Shown: positions 8,328-16,890 of the stretch, one piece after another | Layout of the letters: each line of letters begins with the position of its first letter | Position numbering within the stretch: position 1 is the first letter of the stretch | Assembly (NCBI GenBank): GCA_964488355.1 | Contig: CAZAUJ010000008.1 | Span: 1 to 64,000 of the forward strand | DNA length: 64,000 bases | Reading direction: 5' to 3' | From: Thermoanaerobaculum sp964488355 | Lineage (GTDB): Bacteria > Acidobacteriota > Thermoanaerobaculia > Thermoanaerobaculales > Thermoanaerobaculaceae | The notes under the pieces: model-generated | Told to the model about the DNA's origin: nothing | Seen by the model: only the letters and a program-made list of their open reading frames with translations | Database searches by the model: none | Translations under genes and position numbers: made by a program

Positions 8328-8536
8328 CGCCGCGAGCTCAAAAGCCCAAAGCCCTCCTGCGTATCACCCAGGTGCGCAGCCGCATTGGCGTTCCCGAGAA
8401 GGTGCGCCTCGTGCTCACCCGCGGCCTGGGTCTCGGCCGAATCGGCAAATCGGTGGTTTTGCCCGACACCCCCTATACGCGAGGCATGGTGGCCAAAGTT
8501 CCCCACCTCGTGAAGGTGGAACCCATCCAGGAGTAG
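8324..8536 (+). CDS. rpmD: 50S ribosomal protein L30
   Basis: 70 residues, slightly longer than the roughly 60-residue E. coli protein because of a short N-terminal extension. The core LRITQVRSRIGVPEKVRLVL and the end KVPHLVKVEP identify L30. Coupled to rpsE by overlap and 3 bases before rplO, the expected spc order. Confidence 0.95.
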   Translation: MTPRAQKPKALLRITQVRSRIGVPEKVRLVLTRGLGLGRIGKSVVLPDTPYTRGMVAKVPHLVKVEPIQE

Positions 8537-8539
8537 CCT

Positions 8540-8986
8540 ATGGAACTCTCGAACCTTACACCGAATGCCGGTGCAAGCAAAAATCGCAAGCGCGTAGGCC
8601 GCGGTCCGGGCTCCGGTCATGGCAAAACGGCTGGCCGGGGCCACAAGGGTGTTCTTTCCCGTTCGGGCACCCGTCGGCGGCGTAACTTCGAAGGCGGGCA
8701 GATGCCGCTGGTCCGGCGCCTGCCCAAGCGCGGCTTCACCAACATCTTCGCCAAGTCCTACGCCGTAGTCAACTTGGGCCAGCTGGAGCGCTTCCCTGCG
8801 GGCACCGAGGTGACGCCGGCGCTGCTGGTGGCCGAGGGACTGGTGAATAGGCGGGGTGACGGGGTGAAGATTTTGGCCAAGGGCACACTGACGCGCGCAC
8901 TGGTGGTCAAGGCGCACAAGTTCTCAGCCCAGGCGAAGGCGCAAATCGAGGCGGCCGGTGGGCGCTGTGAGGTGCTGGCACTATGA
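8540..8986 (+). CDS. rplO: 50S ribosomal protein L15
   Basis: 148 residues. The glycine-rich N-terminal arm reads KRVGRGPGSGHGKTAGRGHK, and FEGGQMPLVRRLPKRGFTN follows. L15 is a late 50S assembly protein wrapped around 23S rRNA. Its stop overlaps the secY start by four bases, linking ribosome and translocon synthesis. Confidence 0.97.
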   Translation: MELSNLTPNAGASKNRKRVGRGPGSGHGKTAGRGHKGVLSRSGTRRRRNFEGGQMPLVRRLPKRGFTNIFAKSYAVVNLGQLERFPAGTEVTPALLVAEGLVNRRGDGVKILAKGTLTRALVVKAHKFSAQAKAQIEAAGGRCEVLAL

Positions 8987-10365
8987 TCGAAAGCCTGCGC
9001 AACCTCTTTGCCATTCCCGATCTTCGCAAGCGCGTTATCTTTACGTTTCTTTTGCTCGCGGTGTACCGCCTCGGCTCCTTCGTCCCGGTGCCGGGCATCA
9101 ACCCCGAGGCGTTGGATGAGTTCACCCGCCAGGCGCAGGGCACCATCCTCGGCTTTCTGAACCTCTTTTCCGGCGGTGCCTTGGGCCGCATGACGGTGTT
9201 CGCCCTGGGCATCATGCCCTATATTTCCGCCTCCATCATTCTTCAGCTGCTGACGGTGGTTTGGCCGTACCTGGAGAAGCTGTCGAAGGAGGGTGAGCTG
9301 GGTCGCAAGAAGATCACCCAGTGGACCCGCTACGGCACGGTTATCCTTTCCATCATCCAGGGCTCGGGTATCGCTGTGTTTCTGGAAAAGACCACCGCGC
9401 CCGGCGGTGCCCCGCTGGTGCCCCATCCCGGCTGGGGCTTCCGCTTCCTCACGGTCCTGACCCTGGTGACCGGTACGGCCTTCGTCATGTGGCTGGGAGA
9501 GCAAATCACCGAGCGCGGTGTGGGTAACGGCATATCACTCATCATCTTTGCAGGCATCGTGGTGGGTTTGCCCAGGGCTATCCTCAACACCCTGGAGGAC
9601 ATCCGCACGGGCGCGATGAGCATCTTCACCGCGGTGCTGTTTGTTGTGTTTGCCGTTGCCGTGGTGGCCGCCATCGTGCTGATGGAGCGGGCGCAGAGGC
9701 GCATTCCCGTGCAGTATGCCAAGAGGGTCGTAGGTCGCCGCATCATGGGTGGCCAAAGCACCTACCTGCCCTTGCGGTTGAACACCGGGGGTGTGATTCC
9801 CGTGATTTTTGCTGCTTCCATTCTCGCGTTCCCTCAGACCCTAGGGCAGCTCATTCAGCATCCTTGGGTGGAAAAGGCGACGCGGGCTCTTGCCTACGGC
9901 GAGCCCCTTTACAACCTGCTCTACGTGGTGTCGATCATCTTCTTCTGTTACTTCTACACCTCCATCATCTTCAACCCGCAGGATACCGCTGATAACCTGC
10001 GCAAGTACGGCGGCTTTATCCCTGGTGTGCGCCCGGGCCAACCCACTGCTGACTTCATCGACCGCGTGCTCACGCGCATCACCTTTGTCGGTGCCATTTA
10101 CTTGGCCCTGGTAGCCATCTTGCCGGAGATCCTGATTGTGGGCTTCAAGGTGGCGCCCATCCCGCTGATCGGACCGTTCTTGGACTCCCTTTTGCCCCAC
10201 TGGTTCACCGAGGGCTTGGGGGTGAAGTTTTACTTTGGCGGCACCTCCCTGCTGATCGTGGTGGGCGTGGCCATGGACACGGTGGCGCAAATCGAGGCGC
10301 AGCTGGTGATGCGCCACTACGAGGGCTTTGTGCGCGGGCGCCGGCTGCGCGGGCGCAGGGGCTGA
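8983..10365 (+). CDS. secY: Protein translocase subunit SecY
   Basis: 460 residues, with about ten predicted hydrophobic membrane segments. Family signatures include YRLGSFVPVPGI in the first periplasmic part, LGIMPYISASIILQLLTVVW and GGQSTYLPLRLNTGGVIPVI. SecY is the channel of the SecYEG translocon in the inner membrane. ATG 8983 overlaps the rplO stop. Two bases later comes adk, as in many bacteria. Confidence 0.98.
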   Translation: MIESLRNLFAIPDLRKRVIFTFLLLAVYRLGSFVPVPGINPEALDEFTRQAQGTILGFLNLFSGGALGRMTVFALGIMPYISASIILQLLTVVWPYLEKLSKEGELGRKKITQWTRYGTVILSIIQGSGIAVFLEKTTAPGGAPLVPHPGWGFRFLTVLTLVTGTAFVMWLGEQITERGVGNGISLIIFAGIVVGLPRAILNTLEDIRTGAMSIFTAVLFVVFAVAVVAAIVLMERAQRRIPVQYAKRVVGRRIMGGQSTYLPLRLNTGGVIPVIFAASILAFPQTLGQLIQHPWVEKATRALAYGEPLYNLLYVVSIIFFCYFYTSIIFNPQDTADNLRKYGGFIPGVRPGQPTADFIDRVLTRITFVGAIYLALVAILPEILIVGFKVAPIPLIGPFLDSLLPHWFTEGLGVKFYFGGTSLLIVVGVAMDTVAQIEAQLVMRHYEGFVRGRRLRGRRG

Positions 10366-10366
10366 G

Positions 10367-11038
10367 ATGGTCACGCGGGCGTTGGACGTGGTGCTTTTGG
10401 GTCCGCCGGGCGCGGGCAAGGGGACCCAGGCCAAGCGCTTGGCGGCTGCTTTTAACCTGTTGCACGTTGCCACCGGGGACCTGTTGCGGGACGAGGTGGC
10501 CAAGAAAAGCCCCTTAGGCGACGAGGCGGCCGCGTACATGCAGCGGGGCGAGTTGGTTCCCGATGACTTGGTGGCCAAGATGCTCCTCGCCCGCTTGCAC
10601 ACCCAGCAGGGCTTGGGCGGGTGCGTGTTCGACGGCTACCCACGCACGCAGGCGCAGGCGGACATCCTGGACCAGCTTTTGGCTGAGCTGGGTCGCCGCG
10701 TGGACGTGGCGGTTTTCCTTGACGTGCCCGACGACGAGGTGGTGCTTCGGTTGGGTGGCCGCCGCTCCTGCCCCAGCTGTGGTGCGGTCTACCACGTGCA
10801 AAACCAGCCCCCGGCTCGCGACGGCGTGTGCGACGTGTGCGGCACCGGCTTGGTGGTGCGGGAAGACGATCGCGAGGAGGTCATCCGTCAGCGGTTGTCC
10901 GTGTACCGTGCCCACACCGAGCCGCTTCTGGCCCTTTATCAGCAGCGGGGGGTGCTGAACAAGGTTGCCGGGCAGGGCAAGGTGGATGATATCTTTTCTC
11001 GCCTCAAGGAAGTCGTGGCCGGGAGTTTCGCAAGGTGA
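10367..11038 (+). CDS. adk: Adenylate kinase, zinc-lid type
   Basis: 223 residues from ATG 10367 (MVTRALDVVLLGPPGAGKGT). The P-loop GPPGAGKGT is at residues 12-20, and the AMP-binding FDGYPRT follows. The LID domain (about residues 135-162) carries two CxxC pairs, CPSC and CDVC, a structural zinc site seen in Gram-positive and many thermophilic adenylate kinases. The enzyme interconverts ATP, AMP and ADP. Its stop overlaps the map start. Confidence 0.97.
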   Translation: MVTRALDVVLLGPPGAGKGTQAKRLAAAFNLLHVATGDLLRDEVAKKSPLGDEAAAYMQRGELVPDDLVAKMLLARLHTQQGLGGCVFDGYPRTQAQADILDQLLAELGRRVDVAVFLDVPDDEVVLRLGGRRSCPSCGAVYHVQNQPPARDGVCDVCGTGLVVREDDREEVIRQRLSVYRAHTEPLLALYQQRGVLNKVAGQGKVDDIFSRLKEVVAGSFAR

Positions 11039-11787
11039 TGGTACTGAAAACCCGCGCGGAGCTGGCGATCATGGACCGGGCCAACGCCTTAGTGCAGGAG
11101 ACCCTTACTATGCTGGCCGAGCGCGTGCGGCCGGGCATTTCCACCGCCGAGCTGGACGAGCTGGCGGAAGCCTTCATTCGCCAGCGAGGTGCGCGGCCAG
11201 CGTTCAAAGGCTACCACGGTTACCCCGCCACCTTGTGTACTTCGGTGAACGACGTGATTGTCCACGGAATCCCCTGCAAAACCTGCGTGCTCAAGGAGGG
11301 GGATATCCTATCCCTGGACTGCGGCGTTTACCTGGATGGCTTTTACGGCGACGGGGCCATGACCATTCCGGTGGGTCAGGTTTCTCCCCAGGCGCAGCGG
11401 CTGCTACGGGTCACGCAAGAGTGCCTGGAGCTGGCGGCGGACATGGCCCGGCCTGGCAAGCGCCTGGGCGATCTCTCGGCTGTTATCCAGCGGCACGCGG
11501 AAGAAGCGGGTTATTCCGTCGTTCGCGAATTCGTGGGCCACGGCATCGGTCGCTCGCTGCACGAGGAACCACAGGTTTGCAACTACGGTATTCCCGGCAC
11601 GGGCCCGGAATTGAAGCCAGGGCTGGTGCTGGCGATTGAGCCAATGGTCAACGAGGGCAGCCCGGGCGTGCGCGTAGATGCGGACGGCTGGACAGCGCGC
11701 ACAGAAGACGGTAAACTTTCCGCCCATTTTGAGTACTCGGTGGCCGTCACCGAAGACGGACCCTGGGTGCTCGGGCTGGAAAGGTAA
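11038..11787 (+). CDS. map: Methionine aminopeptidase, type I
   Basis: 249 residues from ATG 11038; an in-frame GTG one codon earlier is the alternative. The metal-binding ligands are visible in LSLDCGVYLDGFYGDGAMTI, EFVGHGIGRSLHEEP and AIEPMVNEG, and HGI carries the conserved substrate histidine. It removes the initiator methionine from new proteins. Overlaps adk and precedes infA by 9 bases. Confidence 0.97.
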   Translation: MVLKTRAELAIMDRANALVQETLTMLAERVRPGISTAELDELAEAFIRQRGARPAFKGYHGYPATLCTSVNDVIVHGIPCKTCVLKEGDILSLDCGVYLDGFYGDGAMTIPVGQVSPQAQRLLRVTQECLELAADMARPGKRLGDLSAVIQRHAEEAGYSVVREFVGHGIGRSLHEEPQVCNYGIPGTGPELKPGLVLAIEPMVNEGSPGVRVDADGWTARTEDGKLSAHFEYSVAVTEDGPWVLGLER

Positions 11788-11796
11788 GGAGCGAGG

Positions 11797-12015
11797 ATGG
11801 CGAAAGAGGAGGCCATCGAGGTTATGGCCACCGTCGTTGAAGCTTTGCCCAACGCGGTGTTCCGTGTGGAGCTGGAAAACGGACACGCGGTGTTGGCTCA
11901 CGTTTCCGGCAAGATGCGCAAGCACTTTATCCGCATCTTGCCGGGGGACATGGTCTTGGTGGAGCTTTCACCTTACGACTTGACCCGGGGACGCATCGTG
12001 TATCGCTATCGCTAA
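11797..12015 (+). CDS. infA: Translation initiation factor IF-1
   Basis: 72 residues, exactly the family length, with a single OB fold. Motifs are ALPNAVFRVELENGHAVLAH, KMRKHFIRILPGDMV and GRIVYRYR at the end. IF-1 binds the 30S A site and helps IF-2. A GGAGCGAGG site precedes the ATG. It sits between map and rpmJ, as in many S10-spc-alpha clusters. Confidence 0.98.
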   Translation: MAKEEAIEVMATVVEALPNAVFRVELENGHAVLAHVSGKMRKHFIRILPGDMVLVELSPYDLTRGRIVYRYR

Positions 12016-12025
12016 GGAGAAAACC

Positions 12026-12139
12026 ATGAAGGTTCGCTCATCGGTTCGCCGGATTTGCGCCAAGTGCAAGATCGTTCGCCGCAAAGGGGTGGTTCGTGTC
12101 ATTTGCGAAAACCCTAAGCATAAGCAGCGTCAAGGCTAA
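12026..12139 (+). CDS. rpmJ: 50S ribosomal protein L36
   Basis: 37 residues, starting MKVRSSVRRICAKCKIVRR, ten bases after infA with an AAGGAGA ribosome-binding site. The zinc ligands C11, C14, C27 and H32 are all present, so this is the zinc-binding (C+) paralogue type. L36 is a late 50S assembly protein. It is followed by rpsM after 11 bases. Confidence 0.96.
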   Translation: MKVRSSVRRICAKCKIVRRKGVVRVICENPKHKQRQG

Positions 12140-12150
12140 GGAGGGGCACC

Positions 12151-12534
12151 GTGGCTCGTATCGTTGGCGTAGATTTGCCGCCCAACAAGCACGTGGAAAT
12201 TGGCTTGACTTACATCTACGGCATTGGACGTTCGCTGGCTCAGAAGATCCTGGCCAAGGCAGGCGTGGATGGCATGGTCAAGTGCAAGGATTTGTCCGAA
12301 GACGAGGTGCGCCGCATCGCCAAGGTGATCCAGGACGAGGACATCAAGGTGGAGGGTGACCTGCGCAAGGAAGTGGCCATGAACATCAAGCGCCTGATCG
12401 AAATTGGCTGCTACCGCGGCGTGCGCCACCGGCGTGGCTTGCCCGTGCGTGGTCAGCGCACCCACACCAACGCCCGCACGCGCAAGGGTCCGCGCCGGGC
12501 TACGGTGGCCAAGAAGAAGAAGGTTGCCAAGTGA
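12151..12534 (+). CDS. rpsM: 30S ribosomal protein S13
   Basis: 127 residues from a GTG behind GGAGGGG (MARIVGVDLPPNKHVEIGLT). It contains YIYGIGRSLAQKIL and RGLPVRGQRTHTNARTRKGP, with a lysine-rich tail. S13 bridges the 30S head to the 50S subunit and P-site tRNA. It starts the alpha-operon order rpsM-rpsK-rpsD-rpoA-rplQ. Confidence 0.97.
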   Translation: MARIVGVDLPPNKHVEIGLTYIYGIGRSLAQKILAKAGVDGMVKCKDLSEDEVRRIAKVIQDEDIKVEGDLRKEVAMNIKRLIEIGCYRGVRHRRGLPVRGQRTHTNARTRKGPRRATVAKKKKVAK

Positions 12535-12549
12535 GGAGGTTAGTCAACC

Positions 12550-12945
12550 ATGGCAAAAGGGCAAGCCACTAAGAAACCCCGTCGCCGCGAAAAGAAAAAC
12601 GTGCCGCACGCGGTGGCCCATATTCAAGCCACCTTTAACAACACCATCGTCACCATTACCGACCCCTCCGGCAACACCATTTGCTGGAGCTCGGCCGGGC
12701 GCATCGGCTACAAGGGCTCGCGCAAGGGCACACCTTATGCAGCCCAGCTGGCGGCACGGAATGCTGCCGAGCAGGCCCAGGAGCATGGGGTGCGTTCGAT
12801 TGATGTGGAAATCAAGGGCCCTGGAGCGGGGCGGGAGTCTGCCATACGCGCGTTGGCTTCCTCGGGCCTGGAAATCAAGAGCATCAAGGACGTGACCCCT
12901 ATCCCCCACAACGGCTGCCGGCCGCCCAAGCGGCGCAGGGTGTAG
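12550..12945 (+). CDS. rpsK: 30S ribosomal protein S11
   Basis: 131 residues, with the conserved AHIQATFNNTIVTITDPSGN and the C-terminal DVTPIPHNGCRPPKRRRV. S11 lies on the platform near the Shine-Dalgarno helix. A GAGGAGG site is followed by 13 bases and the ATG. Separated from rpsD by 18 bases. Confidence 0.98.
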   Translation: MAKGQATKKPRRREKKNVPHAVAHIQATFNNTIVTITDPSGNTICWSSAGRIGYKGSRKGTPYAAQLAARNAAEQAQEHGVRSIDVEIKGPGAGRESAIRALASSGLEIKSIKDVTPIPHNGCRPPKRRRV

Positions 12946-12963
12946 GAGCGTAAGGAGGTATCC

Positions 12964-13590
12964 GTGGCTAGATACACAGGACCGGTTTGCAAACTCTGCC
13001 GGCGGGAGGGCATGAAGCTCTTCCTTAAGGGGGAGCGGTGCTTCAAGGAGAAGTGCGCTGTGGAGGGGCGGGCCTACGCCCCAGGTGAACACGGCAAGCG
13101 TCGTAACAAGATGCAGCCCTATGGCTTGCAGCTGCGGGAAAAGCAAAAGGTGCGCCGCATCTATGGCGTGCTGGAGGCCCAGTTCCGTCGGTACTTTGAG
13201 GAGGCAGCGAGACAAAAGGGCGTGACCGGCGAGAACCTCTTGCGCCTTTTGGAGCTGCGCTTGGACAACGTGGTCTATTCGTTGGGTCTTGCCTCCTCCA
13301 GGGCGCAGGCAAGGCAGCTGGTGCGGCATGGCCATATCCTGGTTAACGGCCGCAAGGTGAACATCCCCTCCTTTGCGGTTAAGCCGGGGATGGAAATTGT
13401 CCTGCGGGAGCGCATGCGCAGCAACGCTTACGTGCAGGAGGCGCTGGAGACGGCCCAGGCACGGGGGGTGCCGGTTTGGCTGGAGCTGGACGCGGAAAAC
13501 TTCAAGGGCCGCGTCGTGGCCTTGCCTACCCGCGCCGATATCCGCACGCCGGTCCAGGAGCAGCTGATCGTCGAGTTGTACTCGCGGTAA
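12964..13590 (+). CDS. rpsD: 30S ribosomal protein S4
   Basis: 208 residues from a GTG with AAGGAGG upstream (MARYTGPVCKLCRREGMKLF). Four N-terminal cysteines (CKLC in residues 9-12 and two more by residue 31) suggest the zinc-binding form of S4. The S4 RNA-binding domain is at ELRLDNVVYSLGLASSRAQA. S4 nucleates 30S assembly and in E. coli represses the alpha operon. rpoA follows after 14 bases. Confidence 0.97.
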   Translation: MARYTGPVCKLCRREGMKLFLKGERCFKEKCAVEGRAYAPGEHGKRRNKMQPYGLQLREKQKVRRIYGVLEAQFRRYFEEAARQKGVTGENLLRLLELRLDNVVYSLGLASSRAQARQLVRHGHILVNGRKVNIPSFAVKPGMEIVLRERMRSNAYVQEALETAQARGVPVWLELDAENFKGRVVALPTRADIRTPVQEQLIVELYSR

Positions 13591-13604
13591 GTTAGGGAGG
13601 TTCC

Positions 13605-14546
13605 ATGAGAACATGGCACATCACCAAGCCCCAGGGCGTGGAGTTTGACCACAAAACCTCCGCTGCCACCTACGGGGTTTTCTCGGCGCAGCCCTTCGAG
13701 CGTGGCTGGGGCGTGACCGTGGGTAACGCCTTGCGCCGCATCCTTCTTTCCTCCATTGAGGGGGCTGCTATTACCGCCGTGCGTATTACCGGGGTTGCCC
13801 ACGAGCTAGATAGCGTGCCGGGTTTGGTAGAGGACGTCACCGACTTCATCCTCAACCTGAAGAAAGTGCCCCTCAAGCTACATGGCGTGCCCAAGACCAC
13901 GGCCACCATACACGTGACCGGACCTGGGACCATCACTGCGGCCGATATCAAGGGCGGCGCCGAGCTGGAAGTGATGGACAAGGCCCTGTACTTGGGGCAA
14001 CTCGCCGAGCCCACCACCTTGGAAGCGGAGCTCGTGGTGGAAATGGGCCGGGGTTGGCTACCTGCGGAAGAGCGGCGGGAGGGGCCGGCGGATGTGGGCT
14101 ACATTCTGGTGGATGCGGCCTTCTCGCCGGTGCGCAGGGCGAACTTCCGCATTGAACCCGCGCGTGTGGGTCAGGCCACCGACTACGAAAAGCTGATCCT
14201 GGAAATTTGGACCAACGGCGCCATGACCCCAGCTCAGGCCTTGGCCCAAGCAGCCCAGCTCCTTTCCGATCACCTGACCATCTTCCACGGGGTCGGGGAG
14301 GTGAAGTCGGTTACCTCGGGGGCGGAGTGCAAGCTGGCGGCTGACATCGAGAGCTTGGGGCTGTCAGCGGCGATGGTGAGCGCGCTGCGCAACGGGGGAA
14401 TCCACACCCTGCGGGACTTGGTCTCGCGGGACGAGAAGGAGCTTCTGGAGATCCCCAGAATGGGCAAGAGTGCCCTGTCAGCCATCAAGAAGGCCTTGGA
14501 GCGCGAGGGCTTAGCCTTGGGGATGCCGTCTGAGGTGTTGCGATAG
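13605..14546 (+). CDS. rpoA: DNA-directed RNA polymerase subunit alpha
   Basis: 313 residues. The N-terminal dimerisation domain has RGWGVTVGNALRRILLSSIE. The C-terminal domain (about residues 240-305) has two helix-hairpin-helix-like segments, including GIHTLRDLVSRDEKELLEIP and MGKSALSAIKKAL, which contact UP elements and activators. Alpha starts polymerase assembly. Same order and spacing as in other alpha operons. Confidence 0.98.
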   Translation: MRTWHITKPQGVEFDHKTSAATYGVFSAQPFERGWGVTVGNALRRILLSSIEGAAITAVRITGVAHELDSVPGLVEDVTDFILNLKKVPLKLHGVPKTTATIHVTGPGTITAADIKGGAELEVMDKALYLGQLAEPTTLEAELVVEMGRGWLPAEERREGPADVGYILVDAAFSPVRRANFRIEPARVGQATDYEKLILEIWTNGAMTPAQALAQAAQLLSDHLTIFHGVGEVKSVTSGAECKLAADIESLGLSAAMVSALRNGGIHTLRDLVSRDEKELLEIPRMGKSALSAIKKALEREGLALGMPSEVLR

Positions 14547-14564
14547 CGAGGAGGGAGGAGGACC

Positions 14565-14990
14565 ATGCGACACAACCGTGCCGGTAGAAAACTCGGGCGC
14601 GTTTCGGATCACCGCCGTGCCCTCTTTCGCAACCAACTTCTGTCCCTCATTCGGCACGAGCGCATCATCACCACCTTGCTCAAGGCCAAGGAGTTGCGGC
14701 CCATTGCCGAGCGCATGGTGACGTTGGGGCGCAAGAACTCGGTGCACGCGCGGCGCCTGGCCAACCGTTGGCTGGCCGACCGCGACCTGATCAAAAAGCT
14801 CTTCAGCGAGATTGCTCCCCGTTTTTCCAGCCGGCCCGGTGGGTACACGCGCATCGTCAAGTTGGGACCGCGCAAGGGGGACGGCGCCGAGCTGGCCATT
14901 CTCGAGTTCGTGGATTACAAGCTCCCCGAAGCGGCCAAGGACAGGAAGAAGGCGAAAGAAGAAAAGGGCGAGCAACCCGCGGCTGGTTAA
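14565..14990 (+). CDS. rplQ: 50S ribosomal protein L17
   Basis: 141 residues, starting MRHNRAGRKLGRVSDHRRAL. The usual roughly 117-residue core ends near LAILEFVDYK, followed by a charged, lysine- and glutamate-rich tail of about 25 residues. L17 lies near the tunnel exit. It is the last gene of the ribosomal run; no clear T-tract terminator is visible directly after it. Confidence 0.97.
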   Translation: MRHNRAGRKLGRVSDHRRALFRNQLLSLIRHERIITTLLKAKELRPIAERMVTLGRKNSVHARRLANRWLADRDLIKKLFSEIAPRFSSRPGGYTRIVKLGPRKGDGAELAILEFVDYKLPEAAKDRKKAKEEKGEQPAAG

Positions 14991-15019
14991 CTGGTCCCTC
15001 TTCAAGCGGAGGGAAAGAG

Positions 15020-15787
15020 GTGCCGAAGGGCGCTGGTGGCTATCCTGGCGCTGGCGGTCCCCGCAGAGCCGGCTGGGGCCGTGTCCTGGGCCTGCCCGCG
15101 CTCACACCGGACACCCAGGTGCTGCCCCTGCACGGCTTTCGCTTGGACTTGGGGGTGCTCAAGGTCCTGCAAAGGACCTCCCTGCGTTCGCACCGCAGCG
15201 GCGACCTTTGGGGACCCTACCTGGCGCTCACCTAAGGCGCCGCGCCCAACGCCGAGTTGGCGGTTGACGGCACCCTTTACAAGCAGTTTATCCCTAACTA
15301 TGGGCACGGCTCGAACGGGGTTGGGGATTTTGCCGTTTGGTGCACGGTTATCCTGGGGGACACGAGGAGCCAGTTCAAGTACGGGCTACGCTTCGGTTCC
15401 AAGCTGCCCAACACCCCCTCCAACAAGGACTTTGGTACTAACCAGACGAAGCTTTTCATGCACCTGCTGGCGGGCCTGCCCTGGCGTGGCTGGGATCTCT
15501 CCACCTTTGGCGGCATCGGCACCCTGGAGCGGCCGGGAGGGGAGGAGTCCCAGGACGATGTGGCCATGCTTGGAGTGCTGGCCAAGCGGCAGCTGGGAGC
15601 CGTGCTTTTGCGCGTGCAAGCCCAAGGCTTCACCAAGGCCCGCATTTACGGCCACAACTGGGCACTGGTGGCCAACCTGGAGTGGGCGCTGAGCCCACAG
15701 TTGGCGTTGCTTGGCGGCGGGCAGGTGTCGAGGGGCCGGTTTTACGGCTCCGGCGAGTTGCGCCTGGGCCTGGTGGCCCGCTTCTAG
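15020..15787 (+). pseudogene. Decayed outer-membrane beta-barrel protein
   Basis: A GGAGGGAAAGAGG ribosome-binding site precedes a GTG at 15020. If one base near 15026 is removed, the first codons read as a signal peptide (MPRALVAILALAVPAEPAGA). A second frameshift near 15080 leads into a frame reading LTPDTQVLPLHGFRLDLGVL. That frame is cut by a TAA at 15233-15235, then continues as GAAPNAELAVDGTLYKQF to a proper beta-barrel end, GELRLGLVARF, stopping at 15787. Alternating residues and a terminal phenylalanine suit an outer-membrane protein. Two frameshifts plus a nonsense codon indicate a pseudogene. Sequencing error is an alternative but would need several independent errors. Confidence 0.7.
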
Positions 15788-15889
15788 CGCGGCGGAAGAC
15801 GAGACCTTCGCCCGCGTCAGCTTCCGCGCGCTCGACAGTTTGCCGCGACGGTCGATTGGCTAAGATCGCCCAGCCGTAAGGGAGGCGCG

Positions 15890-16051
15890 GTGCGGGCCGG
15901 TACACTCGGGGTTTTTTATGCCGCTTTTTGGGCTGCTTGGCTGGGGTTGGCGCACCGGCAGCCTTTTCCTTGTTTCTCCGTATCGGGAAACGGGGATCTT
16001 GCCACCTATTTTAGGATGCGGCCTAGGTGCCGGGGGAGCACGTGCTTGTAA
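15890..16051 (+). pseudogene. Possible 5' remnant of a secreted-protein gene
   Basis: A GTG behind AAGGGAGGCGCG opens a 53-codon frame whose first 22 residues look like a signal or membrane segment (LGVFYAAFWAAWLGLA). The rest is not protein-like and stops at TAA 16049-16051. It could be the start of the gene whose later part seems to survive at 16590-16890, with lower-GC DNA in between, but nothing proves that link. The stretch from 15788 to 15889 shows no gene. Confidence 0.25.
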
Positions 16052-16221
16052 GGATTGACGAGCGAAAAGGCCACTTTTTTCTCTTCGCAGCGACGATAGC
16101 TTGCTGCGCCGGTATTCCTTCTGGCCTTGGAGCCTAAAAACCCTCAATTCGTAACTCGTATGGGGTATGACTCCGAGTGTACATTCGCGTTGTTCGCGAA
16201 TACGTGGGCCAACAAATAGAG

Positions 16222-16470
16222 TCAGCTTTGCTCTAAGTCAATTATCGGCTCGTTGAAAACCAGCCACTGGCACAAGTCTTTGCCGGTATAAGGTGTTTGA
16301 TAGCAATTAATCAGCGCGCCTCCTATAAGAGCACATATTTCGTCATCGGCGACGTAGCTGAGCCGATCAAGCCCACGTAGTTGAATTTGCTACGCTTGAT
16401 CCCATAAAAAACACAAGCTTCTGTGGTCCAAACGCTGGTAGTAAGTCCTATAGATGATCACATGGCATTT
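16222..16470 (-). pseudogene. Remnant of an unidentified lower-GC gene
   Basis: Read on the minus strand from about 16470, one frame runs NKCHVIIYRTYYQRLDHRSL, then a TAG at 16392-16390, then 55 codons including LRGLDRLSYVADDEICALIG and GKDLCQWLVFNEPIIDLEQS, stopping at TGA 16224-16222. The amino-acid mix is protein-like, with many aromatic, acidic and hydrophobic residues. The surrounding 16140-16580 is clearly richer in A and T than the rest of the window. It looks like the 3' end of a transferred gene that has lost its start and gained a nonsense codon. I do not recognise the family. Confidence 0.4.
16365..16401. repeat. Inverted repeat (12-bp bulged hairpin)
   Basis: GATCAAG (16365-16371) and CGTAG (16376-16380) pair with CTACG (16390-16394) and CTTGATC (16395-16401), leaving a CCCA bulge and a 9-base loop. 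A second small hairpin, ATTCGCG/CGCGAAT, lies at 16183-16201. Neither is followed by a T tract. Both lie in the lower-GC patch; no function is assigned. Confidence 0.5.
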
Positions 16471-16589
16471 ATTTGTCAAACCCTCGCCACTACTCCTGCC
16501 CGAGTGCTTCTAAATCTCGCCGGCGAGCTGCCACGTGTAAGGATATTTTTCGTTCAAAACCGACTCCTAAGGAGTTTAAAAAGGGGATC

Positions 16590-16890
16590 TATTCGAGTTC
16601 TTCCGACACCGAGTTGGCTTAGAGGAGCGGGTGCTTCTTGGGCTTTTGCTAGGAGCTTAGCTTCTGTGCCCGGGCGGTTGGGGCTTTTTCCCTTAGGCGA
16701 CCGCCTGCTCCTGCTCACCCGCACGCCGCAGGGTCAGGGCTAGGCACGTTGGAAGTTCTTCAAGCTAAACCCACAGGCGGACCGGCTCGAGGAAAGCTGG
16801 GAGCTGCCAAGTAACGCTGCGGCAATCTTTTTGGTGAGCGGGGAAAAGTGCTGGCAAATAGGAGCTGGGGGAGCTGCGGCGCCTTGTGGA
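16590..16890 (+). pseudogene. Remnant resembling a beta-propeller protein
   Basis: One plus-strand frame reads RLGLFPLGDRLLLLTRTPQG, hits TAG at 16741-16743, and continues in the same frame as ARWKFFKLNPQADRLEESWE and then PSNAAAIFLVSGEKCWQIG. The pattern of hydrophobic strand, 'RLDP' turn, 'WELP' and 'FLVPGE' resembles the blades of secreted NHL or six-bladed propeller proteins. That assignment rests on pattern similarity only. After about 16890 the frame loses protein character. Confidence 0.4.

Noticed and set aside
14565..14990. C-terminal extension of L17 as a sign of a frameshift
   Set aside because: The extra lysine- and glutamate-rich tail is in frame, ends cleanly and occurs in L17 proteins of several phyla.
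16365..16401. Hairpin as a transcription terminator
   Set aside because: No T tract follows on either strand in the correct position, and no intact gene ends there.
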